Of a DNA stretch of 31,784 bases, positions 24,426 through 31,784 are shown piece by piece. The stretch's first letter is position 1. Each line of letters starts with the position of its first letter. Below the pieces are notes generated by a model. That model ran no database searches, had not been told where the DNA came from, and was given only the letters and a program-made list of their open reading frames with translations. The position numbers and the translations under genes are program-made. The stretch lies in the NCBI GenBank assembly GCA_021325365.1, contig JAJPHF010000136.1:1-31784 (forward strand), given 5' to 3'. Source of the DNA: Pseudomonadota bacterium (GTDB taxonomy: Bacteria; Chloroflexota; UBA6077; JAJPHF01).

Positions 24426-25200
24426 GCGCTTCCCTCCGCTCGGGCCGCCGACACCGTTGGCCGCTCCCCGGCTCCCGGGGCAGCGTGCGCCGCAGCTCGA
24501 TTAGCTCCACGAAGGCGCGGACGATCACGCTGAGGCTCGCGCCCGTTGCACTTCCGGCCGCGCGAGGGAAGTGGCTCACCGGCAGCTCCTCGACGTGAAA
24601 CCCGAGCCGCCGCGCCTTGACCAGGAACTCCGCGCTGAAGGTCGCCCCCCGCGCCCGCACGGTCACGCTCTCCCAGACCGTGCGCCGAAACAGCTTGAAC
24701 GCGCAGTCGACATCCCGCGCGGTGTAGCCGAACAGGCCATGCACCAGCAGCTTCCAGCCCCAAGCGTTCAGCCGCCGGAGCGGGGGATCGGCCCGCCGGG
24801 CGCGCCAGCCAATCACCAGGTCGGTGCCCTCATTCATGGCCGCCAGAAAGCCCGACAGCTCCGCCACGTCGAACTGCCCGTCGCCGTCGGTAAAGAAGAT
24901 CAGCTCCTTGCGGGCGGCGCTGAATCCACTCGCCAGCGCCGCGCCGTATCCCTGGTTGCGCTCGTGCGTCACGACCCGCAGCCGCGTGTCGGGCTCGCGA
25001 GCCTGCAGAGCCGCCAGGATGGCTCGCGTCCGGTCGCGCGAGCCGTCGTCGACGACGATGATCTCGTAATCGTCCACCAGCCCCCGCAGCGCCTCCGCCA
25101 CGTGCCGGACACTCGACTCGATCACGGCCTCCTCGTTGTAGGCGGGGAGCACGACGGACAGGCTGGGCCCACCGGCGACGAATGGGTGAGATCGGAGCAT
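24415..25200 (-). CDS. GT2-family glycosyltransferase, polyprenyl-phosphate sugar transferase type
   Basis: The ATG at 25200 follows AGGGAG by 8 bases; the open frame runs further up but without domain sequence. The 261 residues carry the GT-A fold motifs SVVLPAYNEEAVIESSV, IIVVDDGSRDRTRAIL and the metal-binding FFTDGDGQFDVAEL, then GWRARRADPPLRRLN and DVDCAFKLFRR, as in dolichol-/undecaprenyl-phosphate mannosyl- or glucosyltransferases (DPM1/GtrB type). Unlike full GtrB it lacks the two C-terminal membrane helices, so it should be peripheral. It would charge a lipid carrier from a nucleotide sugar, with the overlapping GtrA partner acting in transfer across the membrane. The sugar cannot be told. 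Confidence 0.88.
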   Translation of the reverse strand: MLRSHPFVAGGPSLSVVLPAYNEEAVIESSVRHVAEALRGLVDDYEIIVVDDGSRDRTRAILAALQAREPDTRLRVVTHERNQGYGAALASGFSAARKELIFFTDGDGQFDVAELSGFLAAMNEGTDLVIGWRARRADPPLRRLNAWGWKLLVHGLFGYTARDVDCAFKLFRRTVWESVTVRARGATFSAEFLVKARRLGFHVEELPVSHFPRAAGSATGASLSVIVRAFVELIELRRTLPREPGSGQRCRRPERREAHVG

Positions 25201-25618
25201 TCGGGCATCTCCCTTGGCGCATGGTAGGCCAGCGTCCCATTGGTCGCGCCCCGGCGGCCCAGCGCGCTTGCGGGGGGAGATCGCCGCGCTCGTGCGCGGG
25301 AACGCCCTCCACATCGGTCGCGCCCCGGTGGCCCAGCGCGCTTGCGGGCCGTCCCGGTCGACGACTTCGTGCTCGGCAGTGCGCGCTGCTGTCTCCGCCG
25401 CTGCGTCTCCCACGATCGATTGTGACCCGATGGTGTTAACGGCAGATGGAGGATCTGCGCGCATCCGGCGCTGTTCACATCGACAAGGAAGGGATTCGAA
25501 ACGAGAGCGAGCTGCGCCTACCCGAAGGGGTAAACACGCCTCGCCGTCCACGCAGTTTGCGAAGGGAGGCAGCAGGCGCCCTCGCGGCGGACGCTGCTCC
25601 GCTCGGCGGCTCGACTAC
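25201..25618. other. upstream region of the glycosyltransferase pair
   Basis: About 420 bases without a supported gene. It holds a long direct repeat (listed separately) and, near 25430-25500, a less GC-rich part that may carry the promoter for the minus-strand glycosyltransferase genes. The right end is the 3' side of the MacB-type permease gene, which ends at a TAA. Confidence 0.4.
25242..25348. repeat. 33-bp direct repeat, two copies 74 bp apart
   Basis: Copies at 25242-25274 and 25316-25348 begin GGTCGCGCCCCGG and end GCGCTTGCGGG; they differ at one base (C/T at the 14th position). They lie 42 bases upstream of the glycosyltransferase start. Confidence 0.9.
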
Positions 25619-26869
25619 TTATTCGTAGCGGAGCGCCTCGATCGGCCGGAGGCGCGCGGCCCGCATCGCCGGGTAGCTACCGAAGAACAGGCCGATGGCC
25701 GCCGACACGGTGAAGGCCAGGATTACCGCGTCGGGCGTTACGAGGGCATTGCCGAACATCCCGGGCAGGGGCAGGCCGCCCACCACTCGGGATAGGCCCA
25801 CTCCGACGGACACGCCGACCAGTCCGCCCAGCAGGCTCACGACCGTGGCCTCGACGAGGAACTGCAGGAGGATGTCGCGGCGCTTGGCGCCGACGGCCTT
25901 GCGGATACCGATCTCGCGGGTGCGCTCGGTCACCGACACGAGCATGGTGTTCATGATGCCGATCCCGCCCACTACCAGCGAGATCCCCGCGATCGCGCCC
26001 AGGAACAGCGTCATCGTGCCGGTGACTTGCGAGATCGTCTGCAAAAAGTCCTCCTGGCTCTGGACCGTGAAGTCGTCCTGAAGCACGCGATGGCGCTGGC
26101 GCAACACAGCGCCGATCTGCTGCACCGTGTCACGCATCGACGCCGGGTCCCGGACCTGCACGTTGATCGTGCTGACGGTGTAACCGCCGCGCGCCGTCCG
26201 GTTGGCGGCGAGCCGGGCGGTGTACGCGGTCGCCGGCACGAATACCTGGTCGTCCTGGTTGCCGAATCCCGTCCCCCCCTTGCTCTCCATCACGCCGACC
26301 ACGCGAAACATCACTCCCGGCTGGCCCCCCAGGCTGACGCGCACCCACTGGCCCACGGGGTTCTGGCCCGGGAACAAATTGGTGGCGACGGTGTTGCCGA
26401 TGACAATCACGCTCGCTCGGCTGTTCTCTTGCTCCTGGGTGAAGAACTGCCCCCGCGTCGCGTGGAAGTTCCGCACCTCGGGGTAGCTGGCGCTCGTGCC
26501 GGTGATGCGGGTACTCACATTCTGACCGTTGGCCACGAGCTGCACGCTGCCATTCACCTCGGGCGCTACCGCTGCGATGGTCGGCACCTGGTGCGCCAGC
26601 GCGGCGGCGTCGTCGAGCGTCAGCGTCTGCTGACTTCCCTGGCTCTGCCGGACGCCGCTCTGCGTGGAGGCCCCGGGGCGCACGAACAGCAGGTTGGCGC
26701 CGAGGCTCTGAATCTGCTGGGTAATGGCGGCCTGGGCGCCACGCCCCATCGCCATCAGCGCGATCACGGCCGCCACACCGATGATGATCCCCAGCATGGT
26801 AAGCAGCGCCCGCAGCTTGTTGGCGGCCAGCGCCCGTAGCGACACGCGGATACACTCGGCGAGGGTCAT
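25619..26869 (-). CDS. MacB/FtsX-type ABC transporter permease
   Basis: This 416-residue protein has the full plan of MacB-like permeases: an N-terminal cytoplasmic helix and TM1 (LRALLTMLGIIIGVAAVIAL followed by MAMGRGAQ), a ~230-residue periplasmic MacB_PCD domain (FVRPGASTQSGVRQSQGSQQ, VAPEVNGSVQLVANG, NPVGQWVRVSLGGQPG), then the FtsX domain with three helices (GAIAGISLVVGGIGIMNTML, SVTERTREIGIRKAVGAKRR, VEATVVSLLGGLVGVSVGVG) and the terminal PAMRAARLRPIEALRYE. It would work as a dimer with an ABC ATPase in mechanotransmission-type export (peptides, antibiotics, lipoproteins). No ATPase or adaptor gene is adjacent in the window. The start has no strong Shine-Dalgarno; upstream sequence ends in a short frame (RYEMDRR) overlapping it. 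Confidence 0.9.
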   Translation of the reverse strand: MTLAECIRVSLRALAANKLRALLTMLGIIIGVAAVIALMAMGRGAQAAITQQIQSLGANLLFVRPGASTQSGVRQSQGSQQTLTLDDAAALAHQVPTIAAVAPEVNGSVQLVANGQNVSTRITGTSASYPEVRNFHATRGQFFTQEQENSRASVIVIGNTVATNLFPGQNPVGQWVRVSLGGQPGVMFRVVGVMESKGGTGFGNQDDQVFVPATAYTARLAANRTARGGYTVSTINVQVRDPASMRDTVQQIGAVLRQRHRVLQDDFTVQSQEDFLQTISQVTGTMTLFLGAIAGISLVVGGIGIMNTMLVSVTERTREIGIRKAVGAKRRDILLQFLVEATVVSLLGGLVGVSVGVGLSRVVGGLPLPGMFGNALVTPDAVILAFTVSAAIGLFFGSYPAMRAARLRPIEALRYE

Positions 26870-27358
26870 CGGCGATCCATCTCATAGCGCTCGACGTTCG
26901 CGGCCAGGGAACGAGCCGCGCCCGCCGGCAGTTGGGGGCGCTGCGGCGCCGCCACGCCACGCCGCACTCTCGGCCGTACTCGCATCCGCATCGTCCCTCT
27001 AAAGACGGGCACTCGGCGCGGCGGGCGACGCACGTGCGGCCGTCGCCGACTGGCGGATCGTCGCCCCGCAGCACCATACGCAGCGTACGCGCCGGTACGC
27101 CGCCCCCGCATCGGACGGGACGGCTAATTGGCAATCGGCCTTTTGGGTAACCGCGCGATCACCCATTTAGGCTACGCGGGGCCGCCCCTCGCGGGCGACG
27201 GCAAGCGATGTGCCGCGCGCTGGCCAGCGGCGCGCGGCGAGGGAGGGCCTCGCCGCGCGCGAGACGAGGCGCCTCACCGGTATACTTTCGGCGGGATCGA
27301 CGATGCGCTGGCGGAGGCGGGCGCGCGGGTGGCGCCAGTGGAGCCAGAGGGAACCACA
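26870..27358. other. intergenic region between divergent genes
   Basis: About 490 bases between the MacB-type permease and the DapA-family gene. No ABC ATPase sequence or other gene is seen. TATACT at 27281-27286 is a candidate -10 box for the DapA-family gene, 73 bases before its ATG, without a clear -35. The AGAGGG site for that gene lies at the right end. Confidence 0.4.
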
Positions 27359-28252
27359 ATGTCGAACGCCGGGTTTCGCGGGATTTTTCCCTACCTCATC
27401 TCCCCGCTGGACGAGAGCACGGGCCGCGTGCGCGAGCACGCGCTGCGCGCGCTGGTGGAGCACCTGGTCGCCAGCGGCGTCCACGGGCTCAGCCCGCTCG
27501 GCAGCACCGGCGAGTTCGCCTATCTCGCCCCGGGGCAGCGCGCGGAGATCGTCCGCGTCGTGGTCGACGCGGCCGCCGGGCGCGTGCCAGTGGTGCCCGG
27601 CGTCGCCGCGTTCGCCACCGACGACGCGCGGCGCCAGGCCGAGCGCTACCTCGCCCTGGGCGCCGCCGGCCTGGTGCTCATGCTCCAGGCTTTCTTTCCA
27701 GTCACGCGAGCGGGGATCGAGCGCTACTTCGAGACGGTGGCCGAGGCCGTGGAGGCGCCGATCTGCCTGTACTCGAATCCCGGGCTCACCGTGGACCTGC
27801 CGCCCGCCGTGGTCGGCGCCCTCAGTCATGTCCCGAACATTCGGTACTACAAGGAGGCCTCGGGCAATACCGGGCGCATCCTGACGGTGATGAGTCTTGT
27901 GGGCGACCGGATGGAGATGTTCAGCGCCTCGGCGCACATCCCGCTCGTGGTGTTTCAGCTCGGCGGGGTCGGCTGGATGGCCGGGCCGGCGTGCCTCATC
28001 CCGGGCGAGTGCGTGCGGCTGTGGGAGCTGAGCCAGGCCGGCCAGTGGGACGAGGCGCTGCGGCTGCAACGCCGCCTGTGGCGCATCAACGAGGCCTTCC
28101 AAAAGCATTCGCTCGCCGCGTGCGTGAAGGCGGGGCTGCAAGTGCAGGGGTTCGACGTAGGCGACCCGATCGCGCCGCAGGAGCCGTTGAGTCAGGCCGT
28201 CCTTGACGACGTGCGGGCCAGCCTGCGCGAGGCGCAGGGGGCGCCGGCCTGA
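27359..28252 (+). CDS. DapA/NanA-family (dihydrodipicolinate synthase-like) aldolase
   Basis: The ATG at 27359 follows AGAGGG; the frame is open for 77 more codons upstream, but these are not family-like. The 297-residue length is typical. Motifs: SPLGSTGEF (binding of the keto-acid carboxylate), VPVVPGV, the tyrosine of LYSNPG (Tyr138) and the Schiff-base lysine in RYYKEASGN (Lys165), then GGVGWMAGPACLIP. These enzymes form an imine with pyruvate or a similar keto acid and make or break a C-C bond. Real lysine-pathway DapA usually sits with lysine genes; here the neighbour is an uncharacterised protein, so a catabolic lyase or dehydratase of this superfamily is as likely. Substrate unknown. 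Confidence 0.88.
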   Translation: MSNAGFRGIFPYLISPLDESTGRVREHALRALVEHLVASGVHGLSPLGSTGEFAYLAPGQRAEIVRVVVDAAAGRVPVVPGVAAFATDDARRQAERYLALGAAGLVLMLQAFFPVTRAGIERYFETVAEAVEAPICLYSNPGLTVDLPPAVVGALSHVPNIRYYKEASGNTGRILTVMSLVGDRMEMFSASAHIPLVVFQLGGVGWMAGPACLIPGECVRLWELSQAGQWDEALRLQRRLWRINEAFQKHSLAACVKAGLQVQGFDVGDPIAPQEPLSQAVLDDVRASLREAQGAPA

Positions 28253-28275
28253 GCGCCGGCGAGCGGCGGGTCGAG

Positions 28276-29286
28276 TTGCGACGCTGGATCGAACGCCTCC
28301 GGCGAGGGTTCGAGCGGGCGGGCCCCGTGGCGTCCGCCCGGCCGGCGGCGCCCGGCCCGGCCGACGCGCCCGGCGCGCTGCCGGACCCGAGGACCGTTGT
28401 GCGTCCCCGCGTCGCGGTCGTCGTCTTCAATCCCGTCATGGTCCCGGCGCGCGGCGAGCGGTTGATCGCGCGCTGCCGCTTCGCCGACCCGGCGCGGCTC
28501 GCGCGCGAGTACGTCGCCGACCTGGCAGAGACGAGCGGGGGCTATCTTCAATACGAGATCGTCGACTGGTCAGAGACCGACAGCCTACCGCCGTTGATCG
28601 ACGGCTACTGCTACAGCGGGCCAGAGTGGCTGGCGTGCTGGGAGCGGGGCGGCGGCTGGCACGACCCGCAGCTTGCCGATTACGCGGCGTTACTGCGCGC
28701 GCTCGACGCGCCGCGGCGCGTGGCGGACGGCGAGATCGACGAGGTGTGGCTGTTCGGACCGCCCTACGGCGGCTTCTACGAGTCCACGATGGCCGGCCCG
28801 GGCGCCTACTGGTGCAACTCACCGCCCGTCGGCGGCCTCGCCTGCGCCCGCCGCTTTGTGGTCATGGGTTTCAGCTACGAGCGCGGCGTGGGCGAGATGC
28901 TGGAGAACTTCGGCCACCGCGTCGAGTCGATGGTCGGCCGCGCTTTTCGCGCCGCGCCGCCGGGCCACGCCTGGGAGCGCTTCGCCGCCTACGACCTGGT
29001 CGCTCCCGGCCAGGCGGGCTGCGGTACGGTCCACTTCGCTCCCAATAGCCGTGCCGACTACGACTGGGGCAATCCGGCCCCGGTCTGGAGCACCTGCGAC
29101 GACTGGCTGAGCTACCCCGCGCTCGCCGGCCGGCGCCGCCAGGTGGATTGTCGCGAATGGGGCGGCGGCGACATCCGCGCCCACCACCGATGGTGGCTGG
29201 CTCATCTACCCCGAGCGGCCGGCACGCACGCCGGCTACCTGGCCAACTGGTGGACCTACGCTGTCGATCCGCACGCCACGCGCTGA
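28276..29286 (+). CDS. conserved protein of unknown function with WGGGD...HHRWW motif
   Basis: The start is uncertain; TTG 28276 is the first in frame after the preceding stop and gives 336 residues, the first ~45 Pro/Ala/Arg-rich. The core is strongly patterned: VAVVVFNPVMVPARGERLIA, EVWLFGPPYGGFYESTMAGP, GAYWCNSPPV, RRFVVMGFSYERGVGEMLEN, FGHRVESM, GTVHFAPNSRADYDWGN, STCDDWLSYP, REWGGGDIRAHHRWWLAHLP. I recall very similar sequences in uncharacterised proteins of several bacterial phyla. The invariant-looking Glu, His, Asp and Trp residues suggest an enzyme or a metal site, but this is inference. No signal peptide is clear. It lies 23 bases after the DapA-family gene, probably in one transcript. 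Confidence 0.75.
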   Translation: MRRWIERLRRGFERAGPVASARPAAPGPADAPGALPDPRTVVRPRVAVVVFNPVMVPARGERLIARCRFADPARLAREYVADLAETSGGYLQYEIVDWSETDSLPPLIDGYCYSGPEWLACWERGGGWHDPQLADYAALLRALDAPRRVADGEIDEVWLFGPPYGGFYESTMAGPGAYWCNSPPVGGLACARRFVVMGFSYERGVGEMLENFGHRVESMVGRAFRAAPPGHAWERFAAYDLVAPGQAGCGTVHFAPNSRADYDWGNPAPVWSTCDDWLSYPALAGRRRQVDCREWGGGDIRAHHRWWLAHLPRAAGTHAGYLANWWTYAVDPHATR

Positions 29287-29408
29287 GCGGCGGCGCGGGG
29301 CCGGCCTGCTCACGGATGTGTAGCGGCGTTAACGAAGTCTCCACATCATCTCCACACGAGAAGGGCGCCAATTATTGTGGGCCGTAGCAATAGTCGGATA
29401 CTAATTAT

Positions 29409-29438
29409 TTGCACTGCTTAAAGGTTGGGTAGTATAGT
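29409..29438 (+). promoter_or_regulatory. promoter of the MarR-adaptor operon
   Basis: TTGCAC (29409-29414), 18 bases, TATAGT (29433-29438), in an AT-rich stretch that stands out from the surroundings. The MarR start is about 15 bases after the predicted transcription start. The region around it is the likely place for the MarR operator, although no clear palindrome was seen. Confidence 0.55.
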
Positions 29439-29459
29439 AACAACACGCGGGGGTCCACG

Positions 29460-29984
29460 ATGCCGGACGAGCGCTCGCAGCTCATTGAGAAGATATTGGA
29501 GTTGCGCGCCGACTTCTGTCGCTCGCTGCGCCCGACCAGCGAGTGGCTCGACGTCGAGCTGACCATGTCGCAGCTCAAAGTGCTGTTTTTACTGCACGAC
29601 GAGCAGCATGTCTCGATGACTCGTTTGGCCGAGGCGCTGCACGTGACCCTCGCCACCGGGACCGGCATCGTCGATCGTCTGGTCGAGCATGGCTGGATTC
29701 GCCGTGTGGAGGATCCGCACGACCGGCGCCTCGTGCTCTGCAACTTGACGCCCGAGGGTACACTGCTGGCGGAGCGGCTCCAGCAGGCGGGGACCAGCCA
29801 TGTCAGCCGGCTGCTGGAGCACCTTTCGGCTGACGAGCTACGCACCGTCGTGGCAGGCTTGGAAGTGCTTTGCTGGGCGGCCTGGAACGACGCGGCCCCC
29901 ACCGCTGCCGACGCGCGGCAGCCCGACCCCGAATACGCGCCCGCAGCATCGGGGCCCGTTAGCGCGGGCCCGCGGCCACGGTAA
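29460..29984 (+). CDS. MarR-family transcription regulator
   Basis: The ATG at 29460 follows GCGGGGG. The 174 residues hold a winged helix: helix LTMSQLKVLFLLHDEQHVSM, recognition region TRLAEALHVTLATGTGIVDR and LVEHGWIRRVEDPHDRRLVL, the wing with the D.RDRR-like DPHDRR motif, and dimer helices (EGTLLAERLQQAGTSHVSRL). The last ~35 residues are Pro/Ala-rich. MarR proteins are dimeric repressors that release DNA on binding small phenolic or toxic compounds and often control the efflux genes next to them. The adaptor gene starts nine bases after the TAA stop, with its Shine-Dalgarno in the gap, so the regulator very likely controls its own efflux operon. Confidence 0.92.
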   Translation: MPDERSQLIEKILELRADFCRSLRPTSEWLDVELTMSQLKVLFLLHDEQHVSMTRLAEALHVTLATGTGIVDRLVEHGWIRRVEDPHDRRLVLCNLTPEGTLLAERLQQAGTSHVSRLLEHLSADELRTVVAGLEVLCWAAWNDAAPTAADARQPDPEYAPAASGPVSAGPRPR

Positions 29985-29993
29985 GGAGGACCC

Positions 29994-31784
29994 ATGCCCC
30001 AGCTCAATCGCATCCCGCGGCTGCTGGCCGTCGTTCTGGGCGCGTCCTTGCTGGCGGCCTGCCAGCAGCCGACCCAAGCGCCACCGGCGCAGAGCAAGCC
30101 AGCCGCCCAGCGCCAGGTGGCCATCCCCGTCAGCGAGCAGACCGCGACGAGCGGCCCTATTGCCGCCGTACTGACCTACTCGGGCAACGTCTCGTCGCGC
30201 GCGACGGTGAACGTCCTGCCGCGGGCCACCGGGCGCATCGAGCAGCTCAACGTGGACATCGGGAGCGAGGTCAAAGCGGGCGACACCATCGCCACGCTCG
30301 ACCGGGCGCAGCTCGATGCCCAGGTGCGACAAGCGGAGGGCGCGCTGCAGAGCGCGCAATCCCGGCTCGCGCTCCTGCAGGCGGGCGCCCGCCCCGAAGA
30401 CGTGCAGGCCGCGCAGGCGGCCCTGAACGCGGCCCAGTCGCGCCTTGACGAGATGCTCCAGGGTGGTCGCCCGGAGGACGTGGCGTCGGCGCAGTCCAAC
30501 CTCGAGGCGGCCCAGGCCAAGCTGGAGCAGCTCGAGGAGGGGCCGACGGACGCCGACGTGCAGACGGCCCAGGCCGCCGTAGAATCGGCCCGCGCCAGCC
30601 TGCAGAGCAGCAACGAGCGGCTGAGCGAGCTGATGAACGGCGGCGCGCTCACGGACCAGCAGGCGGCCGACGCGGCCATCCAGGCCGCTCAGGGCAACCT
30701 GAACCAGGCGATCGCGCGGCGCGACGCGCTGCGGAACCCCCCGGCCGACCAGGTGGCGCAAGCGCGCACGGGGGTCGAGACCGCGCAGTCCAACCTCGCG
30801 GCCTCCCAGGAGCGCCTGACCCAGCTTCAGCAAGGCGGCTCCATCGCCGACCAGGTGAGCGCGCAGAGCGCCGTGGACAGCGCGCGCTCGGCGCTCCAGG
30901 CCGCGCAAGACAACCTGGAGCAGCTGGTCAACGGCGGCACGCCCGCCGACCGGCAGGCGGCCCAGGCGGCCGTGGACACGGCGATGTCGGCGTGGCGGGC
31001 GGCGCGCGTGCGCTTCGATCTCCTGCGCAACACGCCGAACGCCAACGACATGGCCAACGCCAACCAGCAATTGGCGACGGCGCAGCAGAACCAGCAGAAC
31101 GCCCAGATCGCGGTGAATGCTTGCGGCTCCAACACCGCCGGCTGCACCACCGCGCAGGCCGCGCTGACCGCCGCGAACAACGCGCTCGCCACCGCCCAGG
31201 CCAATTTCAGTCGCATTAGCCAGGGCGCCAGCCCGTCCGACCTGGCCGCGGCCCGCTCGTCGCTGGAGCAGGCCGACGCCAACCTGAAGGCCGCGCAGGC
31301 GCGTGTGGACCAGTTGAACAACCCGACGCCCGACCAGGTGCAGGCAGCGCACACGGCCGTCGACACCGCCCAGGCGAACCTCGACGCGGCCATCGCCCGG
31401 CAGCAGCTGCTGAACAACCCCGCGCCGGACACGCTCGCCTCCGCGCAGAGCGCCGTCGACACGGCGCAGTCCAACCTGCGGGCGGCACAGCAGAAGCTGG
31501 ACCTGCTACTCAACGGCGGCGCTCCCGAGGACCAGCAGGCCGCCGACGCCGCGGTGCAGGCCGCGCAGGGCAACCTCGACCAGGCGATCGCGCGGCGTGA
31601 GGCGCTGCGGCACCCGTCGGCGGCCGACGTGGCGAACGCGCGCGCGGCTGTGGACACGGCGACCGCCAACCTCGCGGGCGCCCAGGCCCGCCTGGCCGAC
31701 ACGCTGGCGGGCGCGAAGGCGGCCGACATGCAGGCCGCCATCTCGGCCGTGGACCAGGCCCAGCAGACGCTCACCCTGCGGCGC
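29994..31784 (+). CDS. HlyD-family lipoprotein adaptor with very long coiled coil, 3' end outside the window
   Basis: The ATG at 29994 follows GGAGGA. The frame is open for 597 codons to the window end. A lipoprotein signal (LLAVVLGASLLAAC, Cys23) is followed by the first barrel-sandwich half (VNVLPRATGRIEQLNVDIGS, EVKAGDTIATLDRAQL) and then at least 480 residues of repeats of ~30-45 residues of the type LLNGGAPxDxQAAxxAVxxAQxNL, forming a long antiparallel hairpin. It is a close paralog of the adaptor at 15582-18186: 16411-16440 and 30834-30863 are the same 30 bases (starting GGCGGCTCCATCGCC). This copy has no break in the visible part. With the MarR gene it forms an operon; an RND or ABC permease is expected downstream. 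Repair of the other copy suggests ~870 residues. Confidence 0.9.
   Translation, partial: MPQLNRIPRLLAVVLGASLLAACQQPTQAPPAQSKPAAQRQVAIPVSEQTATSGPIAAVLTYSGNVSSRATVNVLPRATGRIEQLNVDIGSEVKAGDTIATLDRAQLDAQVRQAEGALQSAQSRLALLQAGARPEDVQAAQAALNAAQSRLDEMLQGGRPEDVASAQSNLEAAQAKLEQLEEGPTDADVQTAQAAVESARASLQSSNERLSELMNGGALTDQQAADAAIQAAQGNLNQAIARRDALRNPPADQVAQARTGVETAQSNLAASQERLTQLQQGGSIADQVSAQSAVDSARSALQAAQDNLEQLVNGGTPADRQAAQAAVDTAMSAWRAARVRFDLLRNTPNANDMANANQQLATAQQNQQNAQIAVNACGSNTAGCTTAQAALTAANNALATAQANFSRISQGASPSDLAAARSSLEQADANLKAAQARVDQLNNPTPDQVQAAHTAVDTAQANLDAAIARQQLLNNPAPDTLASAQSAVDTAQSNLRAAQQKLDLLLNGGAPEDQQAADAAVQAAQGNLDQAIARREALRHPSAADVANARAAVDTATANLAGAQARLADTLAGAKAADMQAAISAVDQAQQTLTLRR

Noticed and set aside
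29838..31352. 504-codon minus-strand frame opposite the second adaptor
   Set aside because: Same mirror effect of the repetitive coiled-coil DNA; it also crosses the MarR gene end.

Overview
The window is GC-rich (clearly above 60 percent in most genes) and looks like a chromosomal segment of a Chloroflexota-type bacterium, possibly Thermomicrobia or a relative. The hints are the many secreted proteins with Pro/Thr-rich 'PTPT' linkers, an XRE plus NB-ARC ATPase plus LuxR regulator, lipoprotein-anchored HlyD-like adaptors, and RHS genes with exchanged tips. The assignment is inferred from gene style only.

Layout: 1-3375 is a degraded RHS locus: a 3' end of one RHS gene, a broken secreted-protein gene, an IS66 transposase remnant, and a second, frameshifted RHS 3' cassette with a different tip. 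From 3646 to 7266 come a small membrane protein, a secreted TPR/SnoaL-like protein and a secreted protein with a duplicated domain. From 7898 to 11421 lies a small accessory island: two small uncharacterised proteins, a zinc-finger protein that looks like an antitoxin, a RelE-like toxin, a BldC/excisionase-like DNA-binding protein and a large serine recombinase. From 11595 to 15488 is a run of exported proteins (Pro/Thr-rich membrane protein, FecR-like protein, DUF4352-like protein, Pro-rich probable lipoprotein, short secreted protein).

From 15582 to 20314 is an efflux module: a lipoprotein adaptor with a very long repetitive coiled coil, broken by a frameshift and two in-frame TAG codons, followed by an RND permease of only 657 residues that lacks the second periplasmic porter half. 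After two small minus-strand genes and a LuxR remnant come a frameshifted XRE-NB-ARC-LuxR regulator, a GtrA/GT2 glycosyltransferase pair, an orphan MacB-type permease, a DapA-family aldolase/lyase with a conserved uncharacterised protein, and finally a MarR regulator directly followed by a second, intact copy of the long-hairpin adaptor, cut by the window end.

The window contains many broken reading frames: at least five likely indels and four in-frame stop codons. Part of this may be real gene decay near mobile DNA and part may be sequence error at G/C runs. The most notable items are the half-size RND pump with its proton-relay residues kept, the duplicated long-hairpin adaptors, three in-frame TAG codons in two neighbouring export genes, a perfect 25-bp inverted repeat between adaptor and pump, and a probably leaderless, self-controlled BldC-like gene next to the recombinase.
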